NCBI RefSeq assembly: GCF_001660705.2
Contig: NZ_LYBV02000026.1
Span: forward strand, 248,001-312,000
Source: Saccharicrinis aurantiacus
GTDB lineage: Bacteria; Bacteroidota; Bacteroidia; Bacteroidales; Marinilabiliaceae
Reading direction: 5' to 3'
Length of the DNA: 64,000 nt
Shown: piece by piece, positions 51,058 to 60,522 of the stretch
Numbering within the stretch: the first letter of the stretch is position 1
How the letters are laid out: every line of letters starts with the position of its first letter
Translations under genes and position numbers: made by a program
Notes under the pieces: model-generated
Told to the model about the DNA's origin: nothing
The model's input: the letters and a program-made list of their open reading frames with translations, nothing else
Databases searched by the model: none

Positions 51058-52587
51058 ATGAAAATTAAAACAATAATTTCATCTGCTGCGGTACTGTTTC
51101 TATCATATGCATGTACAACTAGCAATACAAATTCAGCATCGGATGAGGTAAAAGAGTATCAGCCAACATTTGAGTCTTTGAGCCAGCATGAGGCAGCTCC
51201 TGAATGGTTTCAGGATGCTAAATTAGGAATGTATTTTCATTGGGGACCGTATAGCGTTCCTGCATACGGATCGGCATGGTACCCTGCCAATATGTACTTA
51301 AAAGGAAGTAAGGTAAATCAATTTCACGAGAAGAATTTTGGGCCAATAGAAGAGTTTGGTTACGAAGATTTTATCCCAATGTTTAAGGGCGAGCATTTTG
51401 ATGCTGAAGAGTGGGCTAATTTATTTAAAATGACAGGTGCTAAATTTGCAGGACCTATTGCACAACACCACGATGGTTTTGCTATGTGGGATAGTGATGT
51501 TAACCCATGGAACTGTGTAGATATGGGACCAAAACGAGATATTACTGGCGAGTTATTTGCTGCTCTTCGAAAACGTGAAATAAAAACAATCGCCACCTTG
51601 CATCATGCCCGTAACGGACAGCGTAATGCAAATACGCCAGAATATTGGCTAAAAAATGGTTTTAATAGTCATTACCCTTATCATCCTGATTTACCAACAG
51701 CAACAACCGATCCCAAGCTTCGTAAGCTGTTCGGAAATTGGGAAAATATAGAAGATTTTAACCAATATTGGTTAGATCAGGTTGTGGAAGTGGTTGATAA
51801 ATACCAACCAGATATTCTTTGGTACGACTCGTGGTTGAACATGATTCCTGAAGAAAAAATTAACGAAATGGTAGCTTATCATTTCAATAGTGGATTAAAA
51901 AATAAGCAAGAAGTTGTGGTTTGTAGCAAGCATCAAGATATTCCGTGGGAGTATGGTGTTGACGATATGGAGCAAGGTGGACGTAGAGATATTTATCCAT
52001 TGCCATGGATGACTGACGTAACGCTTTCGAACAAGCGATGGATGTATGTAGAAGGAGAGCCTTATAAAGAAGCTGCCCTTGTGGTGCGTAACATGATTGA
52101 TGTGTGGAGTAAAAACGGAACAGTATTGTTAAACATTTCGCCTCGTGCCGATGGTGTAATAAATCAGGAGCAACGCGATATTTTAAAAGATATTGGTGAC
52201 TGGATGAATGTGCATGGTGAGGCAGTCTATGGCACGCGTCCGTTTCATATCTTTGGTTACGGTACAGCCAATGCTTCAGATGCCTCTCACGACGGTCAGT
52301 CGGCTAAAATTAAGTATACAGCAAACGATGTTCGTTATACCGTTGCCAAAGATAAAAAGTCGATGTATGTATTTTTTCTTGGTGTGCCCGAAGGTGGAAA
52401 ACGTATTAATATGAGAGCAATAGGAGGATTTCACCGTAACCAGCCTCCTTCACCAATTAAGGATATTAAGCTGATTGGATCAAATGTTCAAGTAAAATGG
52501 AAATTAACACCACAAACCCTACAAATTAATATGCCCGATGTGGAATACAACCCAATTGCCACAGTATTAAAATTAGAGTTAGAATAG
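51058..52587 (+). CDS. GH29 alpha-L-fucosidase-family enzyme, copy 3, lipoprotein
   Basis: A 509-aa enzyme starting at the ATG at 51058 (an in-frame TTG at 51031 adds nine residues). The lipobox FLSYAC (Cys18) is followed by a Ser/Asn linker. KLGMYFHWGPYSVPAYGSAWY (47-67) and QHHDGFAMWDSDVNPWN, with both histidines kept, are canonical GH29. The nucleophile is D257 in DILWYDSWLN. The C-terminal domain is a short beta-sandwich. It diverges from copies 1 and 2 across the active site and so probably has a different substrate, such as L-fucose or another decorated L-galactose. Confidence 0.9.
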   Translation: MKIKTIISSAAVLFLSYACTTSNTNSASDEVKEYQPTFESLSQHEAAPEWFQDAKLGMYFHWGPYSVPAYGSAWYPANMYLKGSKVNQFHEKNFGPIEEFGYEDFIPMFKGEHFDAEEWANLFKMTGAKFAGPIAQHHDGFAMWDSDVNPWNCVDMGPKRDITGELFAALRKREIKTIATLHHARNGQRNANTPEYWLKNGFNSHYPYHPDLPTATTDPKLRKLFGNWENIEDFNQYWLDQVVEVVDKYQPDILWYDSWLNMIPEEKINEMVAYHFNSGLKNKQEVVVCSKHQDIPWEYGVDDMEQGGRRDIYPLPWMTDVTLSNKRWMYVEGEPYKEAALVVRNMIDVWSKNGTVLLNISPRADGVINQEQRDILKDIGDWMNVHGEAVYGTRPFHIFGYGTANASDASHDGQSAKIKYTANDVRYTVAKDKKSMYVFFLGVPEGGKRINMRAIGGFHRNQPPSPIKDIKLIGSNVQVKWKLTPQTLQINMPDVEYNPIATVLKLELE

Positions 52588-52697
52588 AGTTCAGACGATA
52601 GATAATTAGATAATAGATAATTGACCTGAAGTTTGGCTTCATGTAAATTAAGTCTTTTATCACTTGTCTAATAGTCTAATATCGAAAAAAAGGAATT

Positions 52698-54128
52698 ATG
52701 AAAAATATAAACAAATCAGAAATAGCAAAACCCAATTATCCTGTTAAAGTATTGCAGTTTGGCGAGGGGAATTTTTTACGAGCCTTTGTTGATTGGATGA
52801 TAAACAAAGCCAATCACTCAAATAATCTAAATATGGGTGTGGTACTTGTTCAGCCATTGGCAAACGGAATGGTTCCGATGCTAAAAGCACAAGATAATTT
52901 GTACCACGTGGTACTTGAGGGAATCAAAGAGGGTAAGCCGGTTCGCGAAATTGATTGTGTAGATTGTATTGTAGATGCAGTTAATCCTTACAACGAATAC
53001 GAACATTATAAAAACTACTTTTTAAGCGAGGATTTAGAGTTTGTAATTTCCAATACCACCGAAGCCGGTATCAGTAGAGTTCAGAACGAGGATATTTATG
53101 CTACGCCTCCACAATCGTTCCCGGGTAAAGTATGTGCTTTATTGCTTGAGCGTTTTAAAAAGTACAATGGCGACACAGCCAAAGGACTAACTTTTATTTG
53201 TTGCGAGTTGATTGAAAACAATGCTACTACACTTAAGGAGATAGTGTTGGAGTTGGCAGTGCAAAATAATTTAGATGCAGCGTTTGTATCATGGATTAAT
53301 AATGCCTGTCATTTCTGCAATTCTTTAGTCGATCGTATTGTAACCGGTTTCCCTAAAGATACCATTAAGGAGCTACAGGCCGAGATTGGTTTTGAAGATA
53401 ATATGTTGGTAACTGCCGAGTATTATCACCTTTGGGCTATTGATGCCAATCCAACGGTAATGGAGAAATTTCCATTACATAAAGCAGGCTTGCATGTGGA
53501 GTGGGTCAGCGATATGAAAACCTTTAGAGACAAAAAAGTACGTGTGCTTAATGGCGCACATACTGCATTGGTTCCTGTGGGTTTATTAGCAGGGCACGAA
53601 ACCGTAAAAGAGGCTTTCGCCGATGCGGATGTTGAGTCTTTTATACGTGGTATGGTTGACGCTGAAGTTTTACCAAACATTGAAGGTGATACAGAGGAGC
53701 TAAAAGCTTTTGCCGCTGAAATATTAGATCGCTTTTTCAACCCCTATATCAAACATTATTTAAAGGATATTTCGCTGAATTCTTTATCAAAATGGGTAAC
53801 ACGTGATTTACCTTCGTTAAAGGATTATCAGTCTAAAACTACGGAGTTACCTGAGCGCCTATCCTTATCACTAGCAGCTTTATTAGCTTTGTATCATCCC
53901 GAAAATAAAATCGGTTTTAAAGCAAACGATACGCCTGAATTGCTTACGCAGATAAATCAAGTTTGGACTTCGGATACATCAATAGCAGAGCAGGTAAAAA
54001 GCATTTTGTCCAATACTGAAATTTGGGGCGAGGACTTAAACCAAATAGGCGGATTATCGGATAAAGTGGCAACATTTTTTACGCTAATTACAGAAAAAGG
54101 AATGCAGCACGTATTGCAAAGTTTGTAG
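52698..54128 (+). CDS. uxaB: Tagaturonate reductase (altronate oxidoreductase)
   Basis: NADH-dependent reduction of D-tagaturonate to D-altronate. The 476-aa long-chain mannitol-dehydrogenase-family protein has LQFGEGNFLRAFVDWMINKA (16-35), the dinucleotide-binding start. Also present are TFICCELIENNATTLKEIV, FWA-like AFVSWINNACHFCNSLVDRIV and the catalytic helix region VRVLNGAHTALVPVGLLAGH (Lys/Asn residues of the family). It lies 110 bases after the GH29 gene and is followed by altronate dehydratase, so the two give tagaturonate -> altronate -> 2-keto-3-deoxygluconate. Confidence 0.94.
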   Translation: MKNINKSEIAKPNYPVKVLQFGEGNFLRAFVDWMINKANHSNNLNMGVVLVQPLANGMVPMLKAQDNLYHVVLEGIKEGKPVREIDCVDCIVDAVNPYNEYEHYKNYFLSEDLEFVISNTTEAGISRVQNEDIYATPPQSFPGKVCALLLERFKKYNGDTAKGLTFICCELIENNATTLKEIVLELAVQNNLDAAFVSWINNACHFCNSLVDRIVTGFPKDTIKELQAEIGFEDNMLVTAEYYHLWAIDANPTVMEKFPLHKAGLHVEWVSDMKTFRDKKVRVLNGAHTALVPVGLLAGHETVKEAFADADVESFIRGMVDAEVLPNIEGDTEELKAFAAEILDRFFNPYIKHYLKDISLNSLSKWVTRDLPSLKDYQSKTTELPERLSLSLAALLALYHPENKIGFKANDTPELLTQINQVWTSDTSIAEQVKSILSNTEIWGEDLNQIGGLSDKVATFFTLITEKGMQHVLQSL

Positions 54129-54286
54129 TTATTCAGTCGTCTGTTTGTGCCACGGTGAACGGCCTAAAAACCAAATTAATTATTAACAATTAATGTAACT
54201 ATTTAGTATGAAGTATTATGAATACAAGGGCTTTAACGGTTGATTAATATTAGTATAACTAATAAGCGAATAATACCTAAGCGCCT

Positions 54287-54367
54287 CGTCATGGCGAGGT
54301 ACGTGGCCATCTCAAGGGAGATGCAAAAGGTAAATGCCCTAAGATTGCTTCGTTCCTAGTAATGACG
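54287..54367. repeat. 81-bp inverted-repeat element between uxaB and uxaA
   Basis: CGTCATGGCGAGGTACGTGG then CCATCTC at the left. The right end, AGATTGCTTCGTTCCTAGTA then ATGACG, is its imperfect reverse complement. This resembles the GTCATTGCGAGG...CCTCGCAATGAC elements scattered through many Bacteroidota genomes. It sits inside the uxaBA space and leaves a 288-bp gap. Confidence 0.65.
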
Positions 54368-54416
54368 CCATGCCGTAAAAATCATCCTGAATAGTTACTC
54401 ATTAAAAATTAATCAA

Positions 54417-55904
54417 GTGTCAGAGATATTAAAAATACAGTCAAAAGATAATGTTGTAGTGGCACTAAAGGCCATGAACAGTGGCGATGTAATTGAAGTA
54501 AATAACACTAAAATTACCATTGCCGAAACCATTCCTTTCGGACATAAAATAGCAACGGAAGCTATTGCCAAAGGTGGTTTAGTAAGCAAGTATGGCGCTC
54601 CAATCGGAGGGGCATCAAAAGCAATAAAACAAGGCGAGCATGTGCATTCGCATAACCTAAGTACGCTTTTATCGGATAACCTGACTTACGTATATGAGCC
54701 CCTTGAATTTAAAGCAGAAGCTAAAAAAGCAAACGCTACGTTTATGGGATATCAACGTAAGTTAGGTAAGGTTGGAATTCGTAACGAGTTTTGGATTGTT
54801 CCTACCGTAGGTTGTGTTAATGGTCAGGCTAAGCAAATTATTGAGATGCTAAAGGCCGATATGGATACTTCGTTTATGGATGATTTACTGGTGCTAAACC
54901 ACCAGTATGGTTGTTCGCAGCTAGGGGGCGATCATGAAAATACGCGTAAAGCTTTGGCGGCTGCCATCAAACATCCCAACGCCGGAGGAGTGTTAGTGAT
55001 GGGCTTGGGTTGCGAAAATAATCAGATTAGTGCCTTAAAAGAAGCCATGGGTGAGTTTGACGAAGACCGTGTGAAGTTTTTAGTGGCTCAGGAAGTTGAA
55101 GATGAAGTTGAGGCGGGTTTTGAATTAGCCAAGGAGCTTTGTTTGAACATGAGAAACGATAGTAGAGTAGAGGTGCCCATGTCGCAACTTAGCATTGGTT
55201 TAAAATGTGGTGGTAGCGATGCCTTTTCGGGTATTACAGCTAATCCGTTATTGGGTGCTTTTTCAGATTGGTTGGTACAGCAAGGCGGTAGCACGGTTTT
55301 AACCGAAGTGCCCGAAATGTTTGGTGCCGAAACCACACTGATGAATAGAGCCAAAAATAGTTCGGTTTTTGAGAAAACAGTTGGTTTAATAAACGGTTTT
55401 AAAGATTATTTCAGAAGCAACAATCAGGTGATTTACGAAAATCCATCTCCCGGAAATAAAGATGGTGGTATTACTACTCTTGAAGAAAAATCTTTGGGAA
55501 ATGTACAAAAGGGTGGTTCATCTTTAGTGGTGGATGTGTTAGATTATGGCGAGCAAATAAAAGAACATGGTTTAAACTTGTTATGGTCGCCAGGCAACGA
55601 CTTGGTATCGAGTTCTGCTTTAGGTATGGCTTCGTGCCAGATGGTATTGTTTACCACAGGGCGAGGCACACCGTTTGGTAGTTTTGTGCCTACCATGAAA
55701 ATTGCCAGTAACTCTGCCTTGTATAATAGAAAAACCAACTGGATGGATTTTGATGCCGGTCAGTTAATTGATAGCACTTCAAAGGATGCTTTGTTAAGCG
55801 AGTTTATTGATTTTATTACAGAAATAGCCAATGGCAAAAAGCTAAAACATGAATTGACTCACTCAAAGGAGTTGGCTATTTTTAAAAGTGGTGTTACCCT
55901 TTAA
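54417..55904 (+). CDS. uxaA: Altronate dehydratase
   Basis: Iron-dependent dehydration of D-altronate to 2-keto-3-deoxy-D-gluconate. The 495-aa protein starts at GTG 54417 with an N-terminal SAF-type domain (about 1-90; GHKIATEAIAKGGLVSKYGA and GEHVHSHNLS). The C-terminal dehydratase domain has NEFWIVPTVGCVNGQAKQI, LNHQYGCSQLGGDHENTRKA, VMGLGCENNQ, LKCGGSDAFSGITANPLLGA and TTGRGTPFGSFVPTMKIASN, all family motifs with the Cys/His ligands. Length matches fused UxaA. It stands downstream of uxaB across a repeat, so cotranscription is uncertain. It is followed by a strong bidirectional hairpin. Confidence 0.94.
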   Translation: MSEILKIQSKDNVVVALKAMNSGDVIEVNNTKITIAETIPFGHKIATEAIAKGGLVSKYGAPIGGASKAIKQGEHVHSHNLSTLLSDNLTYVYEPLEFKAEAKKANATFMGYQRKLGKVGIRNEFWIVPTVGCVNGQAKQIIEMLKADMDTSFMDDLLVLNHQYGCSQLGGDHENTRKALAAAIKHPNAGGVLVMGLGCENNQISALKEAMGEFDEDRVKFLVAQEVEDEVEAGFELAKELCLNMRNDSRVEVPMSQLSIGLKCGGSDAFSGITANPLLGAFSDWLVQQGGSTVLTEVPEMFGAETTLMNRAKNSSVFEKTVGLINGFKDYFRSNNQVIYENPSPGNKDGGITTLEEKSLGNVQKGGSSLVVDVLDYGEQIKEHGLNLLWSPGNDLVSSSALGMASCQMVLFTTGRGTPFGSFVPTMKIASNSALYNRKTNWMDFDAGQLIDSTSKDALLSEFIDFITEIANGKKLKHELTHSKELAIFKSGVTL

Positions 55905-55978
55905 TCTTACAGCATATAAGAGTTTTAAATAACTTCAAAAAAAAATCAAGGCTTTCCCCGAAAGACTTGACTATATGA

Positions 55979-56018
55979 ATCCCCACAGCAGGTATGCCCC
56001 CTGCGTGGGGATTTTTTT
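55979..56018. terminator. Bidirectional terminator between uxaA and the prolyl oligopeptidase gene
   Basis: ATCCCCAC / GTGGGGAT plus GCAGG / CCTGC extend to a 13-14 bp stem, followed by seven T on the plus strand. A second hairpin (TCAAG...CTTGA) lies at 55945-55969. Confidence 0.85.
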
Positions 56019-56024
56019 ATCCGA

Positions 56025-58181
56025 TTAATAATACCTTAGATTCAGTTGTTTATATAAAAAACAATACTTAAGTAGTTGGGTGCTATTTCTGTCGTTGTAT
56101 GTTAATCCACCATTATGGCCGGCTCCATGGGTACGGTACATTACGTATTGTGATTTAGGCGAACCCTTTTCTTGAAGAGTAGCTAAAAATTTGTAGGAGT
56201 GTAATGGAGGAACCCTATCATCAGAGTCGCCCGTAATAAGCAACACATTTGGGTAAACAGTATCTTCTTTAATTTGATGCAATGGTGAGTAGTTTGACAG
56301 AGCTTTATACTCTAATGAATCAGTTACATTTCCAAATTCAATTAAATTAGTACTCGCCTGTCCTACGGTAAATTTAGAACAGCGCAACATATCATAAGGG
56401 CCAGCCTCTGCTACCACAGCTTTAAATAAATCGGGGCGTTGTGTAAATGCAGCTGCAACCAGCAAGCCTCCATGTGATTTACCATTAATTGCTATTTTGC
56501 TAGCATTAGTATATCCCTCAGAACTTAAATACTCAGCAGAAGCAATAAAGTCGTCTATTGTATTTTGTTTGTTTACCCCACGTCCTTGCAGTGCCCAATC
56601 AGAACCTAATGCACCACCACCTCTAATGTTTGGTACAGCAAGAATACCTCCATTTATAATCCAAGCAGTTTTCCAGGCATCATACCTAGGAGAAATAGTG
56701 GTACCGTATCCGCCATAACCATATATCAGAGTTGGATTCTTACCATTTAATTTTGTTTTTTTTAAACAGGTAATATACATTGGTATCTCAGTACCATCTT
56801 TTGACTTATAAAGTACATATCGCGTTTCAATTCGGTTAACGTTATACGGTAAAAACAGTGTTTCTTCTGCCTCTGTTTTAAGCATTTCTAACGATATCTT
56901 AAATGTAAGAGGAGGATGATAAAATGAACTTACTATGTATTTAGCATATTTAGGATTTTCTTCATCTTCATTAGATATAAAGTTTACTGTTCTACCCACA
57001 GGAAAATCCATCTTTTTCAGGAGTTGACCACTTAAATCAAATATCATTACAAATGACTCTGCATTTTTTATATAGGTGCAAGCTAGCCTATTACTTTTTA
57101 GATAATTTACATTCTTTAGGGTAACATCGTATTCAGGTATAATTTCTTTAACATCGTTGAGTGTATTAATATTGGCTTTCATAATGCGCCAGTTAGGAGC
57201 TTCAATATTTGTTTTAAGTAAAACAGTATCACCAATTACTTCTTCTATACTTACCAGTGTATTATTTTTATTTGGAAATATAATGAAATCCTTTATCGAA
57301 AAGTTCTCAATGCTGTCATTGGCAAAGGCATAGCTTTGAAAAATTTTATTGTTTACATATTGGTATCGTTTAATAAATAGTCTATCACCAATACCTGAGA
57401 AAGAAAAATTATTTTGGTCATTTTTATCAGGATTAATAAATAGTACTGGGTCACTAGATTGCGAAGTACCCATTGTGTGGTGAAATAGCTTTTGCCCAGT
57501 TGCTAAGTCAAGATGCTCTTGTCCTTCTTTTGGCTTATTAAAGGCATCATAATATAATCCTGAGTTGCCCCAATATAGGGTAGATCCCGACCTCAAGTGG
57601 TGTAGTTCGTCAGCTAAGCGTTTACCCGTTTTTAAGTCGAAAAAGTATACCGTTACCCAGTCATCGCCATTTATACTAGTGGTTATGGCAACAATTGTAT
57701 TGGCTTTATTAACTAGCATATCACGGTACAATATATTGTCATCTTTGTTGCTAACATAGTCTTTGCCGCGCATTAGGGTTTTGTAGGTTCCCATATCGCC
57801 TTTTTTGTACCTCAGATTCGGAGATTTATTTAATTGTATAGTTTCAAGTGTAAATTGATAAGTGGTATCCTTTTTACTTTTTTTATTCTTCTCAATAGTT
57901 TGACCATCAAATAGAATAGATTGTATTTGTCTATCGAGGTACCTTGCGTTAGTTTGTTGACTTTGGACTTTTTTTGCTAGTTTATCTTGCTCTTCAAGCC
58001 AAGCATTAATATGTAAATCATTGGGGTTTTCCATCCATTGATACGGATCTGCCACTTCATCACCAAAATAGGTATTTACTGCCGAGCTATCCTTAAAAGC
58101 TTTAGGATATTGATAGGTTTTTTGGGCATTGATATTAGCGCATAGGCTTAATGTAATTAGGCAATTGGTAAGTAATTTCAT
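56025..58181 (-). CDS. Prolyl oligopeptidase-family serine peptidase (S9A)
   Basis: A 718-aa protein, signal peptide ending about residue 19 (NINAQK). The N-terminal segment YPKAFKDSSAVNTYFGDEVA then DPYQWMENP is the S9A start. A seven-bladed propeller occupies about 80-430. The catalytic domain has YGGYGTTISPRYD, Ser569 in NGKSHGGLLVAAAFTQRPDL, Asp655 in GDSDDRVPP, and His689 in RTHGAGHNGG. It cleaves peptide bonds after Pro in short peptides, probably in the periplasm. It is unlinked in function to the sugar genes and is convergent with uxaA. Confidence 0.95.
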   Translation of the reverse strand: MKLLTNCLITLSLCANINAQKTYQYPKAFKDSSAVNTYFGDEVADPYQWMENPNDLHINAWLEEQDKLAKKVQSQQTNARYLDRQIQSILFDGQTIEKNKKSKKDTTYQFTLETIQLNKSPNLRYKKGDMGTYKTLMRGKDYVSNKDDNILYRDMLVNKANTIVAITTSINGDDWVTVYFFDLKTGKRLADELHHLRSGSTLYWGNSGLYYDAFNKPKEGQEHLDLATGQKLFHHTMGTSQSSDPVLFINPDKNDQNNFSFSGIGDRLFIKRYQYVNNKIFQSYAFANDSIENFSIKDFIIFPNKNNTLVSIEEVIGDTVLLKTNIEAPNWRIMKANINTLNDVKEIIPEYDVTLKNVNYLKSNRLACTYIKNAESFVMIFDLSGQLLKKMDFPVGRTVNFISNEDEENPKYAKYIVSSFYHPPLTFKISLEMLKTEAEETLFLPYNVNRIETRYVLYKSKDGTEIPMYITCLKKTKLNGKNPTLIYGYGGYGTTISPRYDAWKTAWIINGGILAVPNIRGGGALGSDWALQGRGVNKQNTIDDFIASAEYLSSEGYTNASKIAINGKSHGGLLVAAAFTQRPDLFKAVVAEAGPYDMLRCSKFTVGQASTNLIEFGNVTDSLEYKALSNYSPLHQIKEDTVYPNVLLITGDSDDRVPPLHSYKFLATLQEKGSPKSQYVMYRTHGAGHNGGLTYNDRNSTQLLKYCFLYKQLNLRYY

Positions 58182-58645
58182 GTAAAATAGGATCTTAGAT
58201 TAATCAAGAACTAAGATAGTAAAAATACAAAACTAGAAAAAATTTATGTTAGAGTAAAGTGTTATTTAAATGTTAAATAGCAGCCAATTTAAACTGTGTT
58301 CGTATTTGAATTTCGTTGTTGTTTGCATTCCTATTTACTAAATGGTCTAAAATGAATTTGAAACAATTCGCCCATGAGCAATCTGGCATAACATCACCCT
58401 AACAACTCCATCTCAAAGCAAGTTGTAAATTACATTAACAATTTATAATTAACCATTAATAATTATCCCTCCCTTCTCTTGTTCAGTAAAAAACTAGACA
58501 ATACCAATATCACTGTTACATTGCTTTCAATTACACACCCTTTTTAATAAATCAGTGCCCCTAGGCATACATTCACTTCGTATATATTAGCATAATCAAA
58601 ACGGTTATTAATTTATAAATCAACTATAATTTAAATACAGTTACT
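58182..58645. other. 464-bp intergenic region without recognised features
   Basis: It lies between the divergent peptidase and sulfatase genes. AT-rich, with short direct repeats of ATTA/TTAA (TACATTAACAATTTATAATT, TAACCATTAATAATTA near 58432-58466). No hairpin terminator, mobile element or conserved promoter spacing stands out. Promoters for both genes must be here. Confidence 0.5.
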
Positions 58646-60238
58646 ATGCAAATATTACTTCATCAAATTAACTTTAGCAAACGCATATTAATTATGCTAT
58701 CGTTTATTATAACATGCGGTTTCATTCAAGGTCAGGAGCCGCAGAAACCCAATGTTGTATTTGTTTTGCTCGACGATTTAGGCTTTTCACAAACAGGCTA
58801 TATGAGTCAGGGCATCACCGAGGCAGATTTAGATCCGCTTTTTGTTGAGTATACCGCCGAACGCTATAAAACAAAAAACAGCTATACACCACAGCAAGCC
58901 ATTGAGTTTGCGCGTAGGGCCACACCAACCATCGATAAAATGGCTAGCGAGGGCGTTATTTTCAGCAATGCCTATGCAGCATCTAACCTATGTGCGCCAT
59001 CGCGTATTGCCATTGCAACCGGAACTATGCCCAATAAACTAGGCATTTATACCAATACCGATTGCGAAGCACGTGGCCCCAATAAAGGCGCCTTACTTGT
59101 ACAAAACCTAAAAGATAGTGGTTATGCCACAGCCCATATTGGTAAATGGCATGTAGGCCGTCAAGATCCAAACTACCGCAAACAATATCGCGGATCTACC
59201 CATAAAAACGATCATCCCTATCAACACGGTTTCGATTACTATTATGGATATAACATGTACGATAGTCCCTTTTATAACGCTGATAATGTTTGGGAAGGAT
59301 ACCAAAAGTTAGAGAAAAACCCCAAGTATAACACCGACCTGTTTACCGATAAGGCACTCGAATTTATGCAGCAAAGCATAGAGGGCGATAAACCATTTTA
59401 TGTGCAACTGCACCTACACGCCGTGCATGCTCCCCTAAACCCCAAGGCACCCGATAATTATTTTAAGCAGTTCAACTCCGATTCCTACCTACTCAATAAC
59501 TTTTATGCCCACATCTATGGTGTCGATCAGAATATAAAGCGCGTAAAAACCTTTCTTCAACAGCATAATATCGATGAAAATACCATCATTATTTTCACAT
59601 CCGATAATGGTGGTTCAGTAGGTTGGGATTCTCCACTGCCAGGCAATGCGCCCTACCGCGGTCACAAAGGAATGTATCTATTGGGCGGTATCCGCGTGCC
59701 TATGTTTATCTCGTGGCCCAAGGGCATCCCCAAGGCTCACGAAGAGAAAAATTTGGTATCCACCATTGATATCATACCCACTGTATTGTCAGCCGCTGGA
59801 GTCGATATTCCAGAAGGTATCGACGGAAAGGATTTGACCCCTTATTTATCAGGAACCTCAAAAAAACCAGTCCGCAATCATTACGTATGCTCCGGTATCC
59901 ATTCTTGGGCCTGGGGTTTTATGTGCAGTCATAGCTTCCACCAATTTAACGAAACCCGCAAGCGCGCTACCTTTGCCTCTGTGGTAATTAAGGAAGGGTA
60001 TTTGTGGCGTTACGTAGGCGAAACTGTTGATCATCTCTATAAAGAATACCCCGATGGACGACCTGCTTATTACGAAATGTACAATATTAAAAACGACCCC
60101 CAGGAGCGCGATAACAAAATTGAATCAGAGAAAAAGAAAGCCAAGCAATTAAAAAGTATCTGGAAACAAGAGTCGTCTACCTTTCCGCCACCACAACACG
60201 GCAAAAAAGACCTATGGAACGATATCATCAATAACTAA
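58646..60238 (+). CDS. S1-family sulfatase, copy 3
   Basis: A 530-aa formylglycine-dependent sulfatase with a signal peptide ending GFIQGQ (about residue 30). A shorter start at MLSFII (58694) is possible. PNVVFVLLDDLGFSQTGYM (metal ligands), C116-A-P-S-R followed by IAIATG, HIGKWHVGRQD, QLHLHAVHAP and FTSDNGGSVGWD are canonical. Local codon choice is richer in C than in its neighbours (many ccc, gcc, cgc codons), suggesting a separate origin or recent gain. It stands alone downstream of the uxa genes and is followed directly by a palindromic repeat. Sulfate position specificity is unknown. Confidence 0.92.
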   Translation: MQILLHQINFSKRILIMLSFIITCGFIQGQEPQKPNVVFVLLDDLGFSQTGYMSQGITEADLDPLFVEYTAERYKTKNSYTPQQAIEFARRATPTIDKMASEGVIFSNAYAASNLCAPSRIAIATGTMPNKLGIYTNTDCEARGPNKGALLVQNLKDSGYATAHIGKWHVGRQDPNYRKQYRGSTHKNDHPYQHGFDYYYGYNMYDSPFYNADNVWEGYQKLEKNPKYNTDLFTDKALEFMQQSIEGDKPFYVQLHLHAVHAPLNPKAPDNYFKQFNSDSYLLNNFYAHIYGVDQNIKRVKTFLQQHNIDENTIIIFTSDNGGSVGWDSPLPGNAPYRGHKGMYLLGGIRVPMFISWPKGIPKAHEEKNLVSTIDIIPTVLSAAGVDIPEGIDGKDLTPYLSGTSKKPVRNHYVCSGIHSWAWGFMCSHSFHQFNETRKRATFASVVIKEGYLWRYVGETVDHLYKEYPDGRPAYYEMYNIKNDPQERDNKIESEKKKAKQLKSIWKQESSTFPPPQHGKKDLWNDIINN

Positions 60239-60279
60239 TACCAAATGCATTATCAATTATTTGATGATGTTTTTGATAT
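60238..60279. repeat. Palindromic intergenic repeat, shortened copy 3 (reverse orientation)
   Basis: ATACCAAATGCATTATCAAT to TTTTTGATAT; it is the inverted form of copies 1 and 2 with an internal loss of about 13 bases. It overlaps the sulfatase stop codon by one base. Confidence 0.7.
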
Positions 60280-60522
60280 AACCAACTTAAACGCAACAAG
60301 GTTTGGTTTAGGAGAATTTAAGTAGCCATAATTTGGGCGCCTTAACCTGCTATCCATTCTAGCCTTTATTGTTTTACTTAAGTAGGACTATTGGCTTCGT
60401 GTGCTTCCTGCGGTCGCATCCGTGCCATAAGTCCCACTAAAGCAAACCAACAAAGGGCTGCCATTACTATCAGGGGCGCATTGGCATAAACAACGAGGTT
60501 TATCTCCCCCCAAATAGTGAGT
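60280..60522. other. Intergenic mosaic sequence, no gene seen
   Basis: Contains TTTGGGCGCC (60332-60341), related to the TTTAGGCGCCT motif at 23393 and 31070. It also has a GC-richer stretch, CTTCCTGCGGTCGCATCCGT. The rest is unmatched. It is probably derived from intergenic repeats. Confidence 0.4.
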
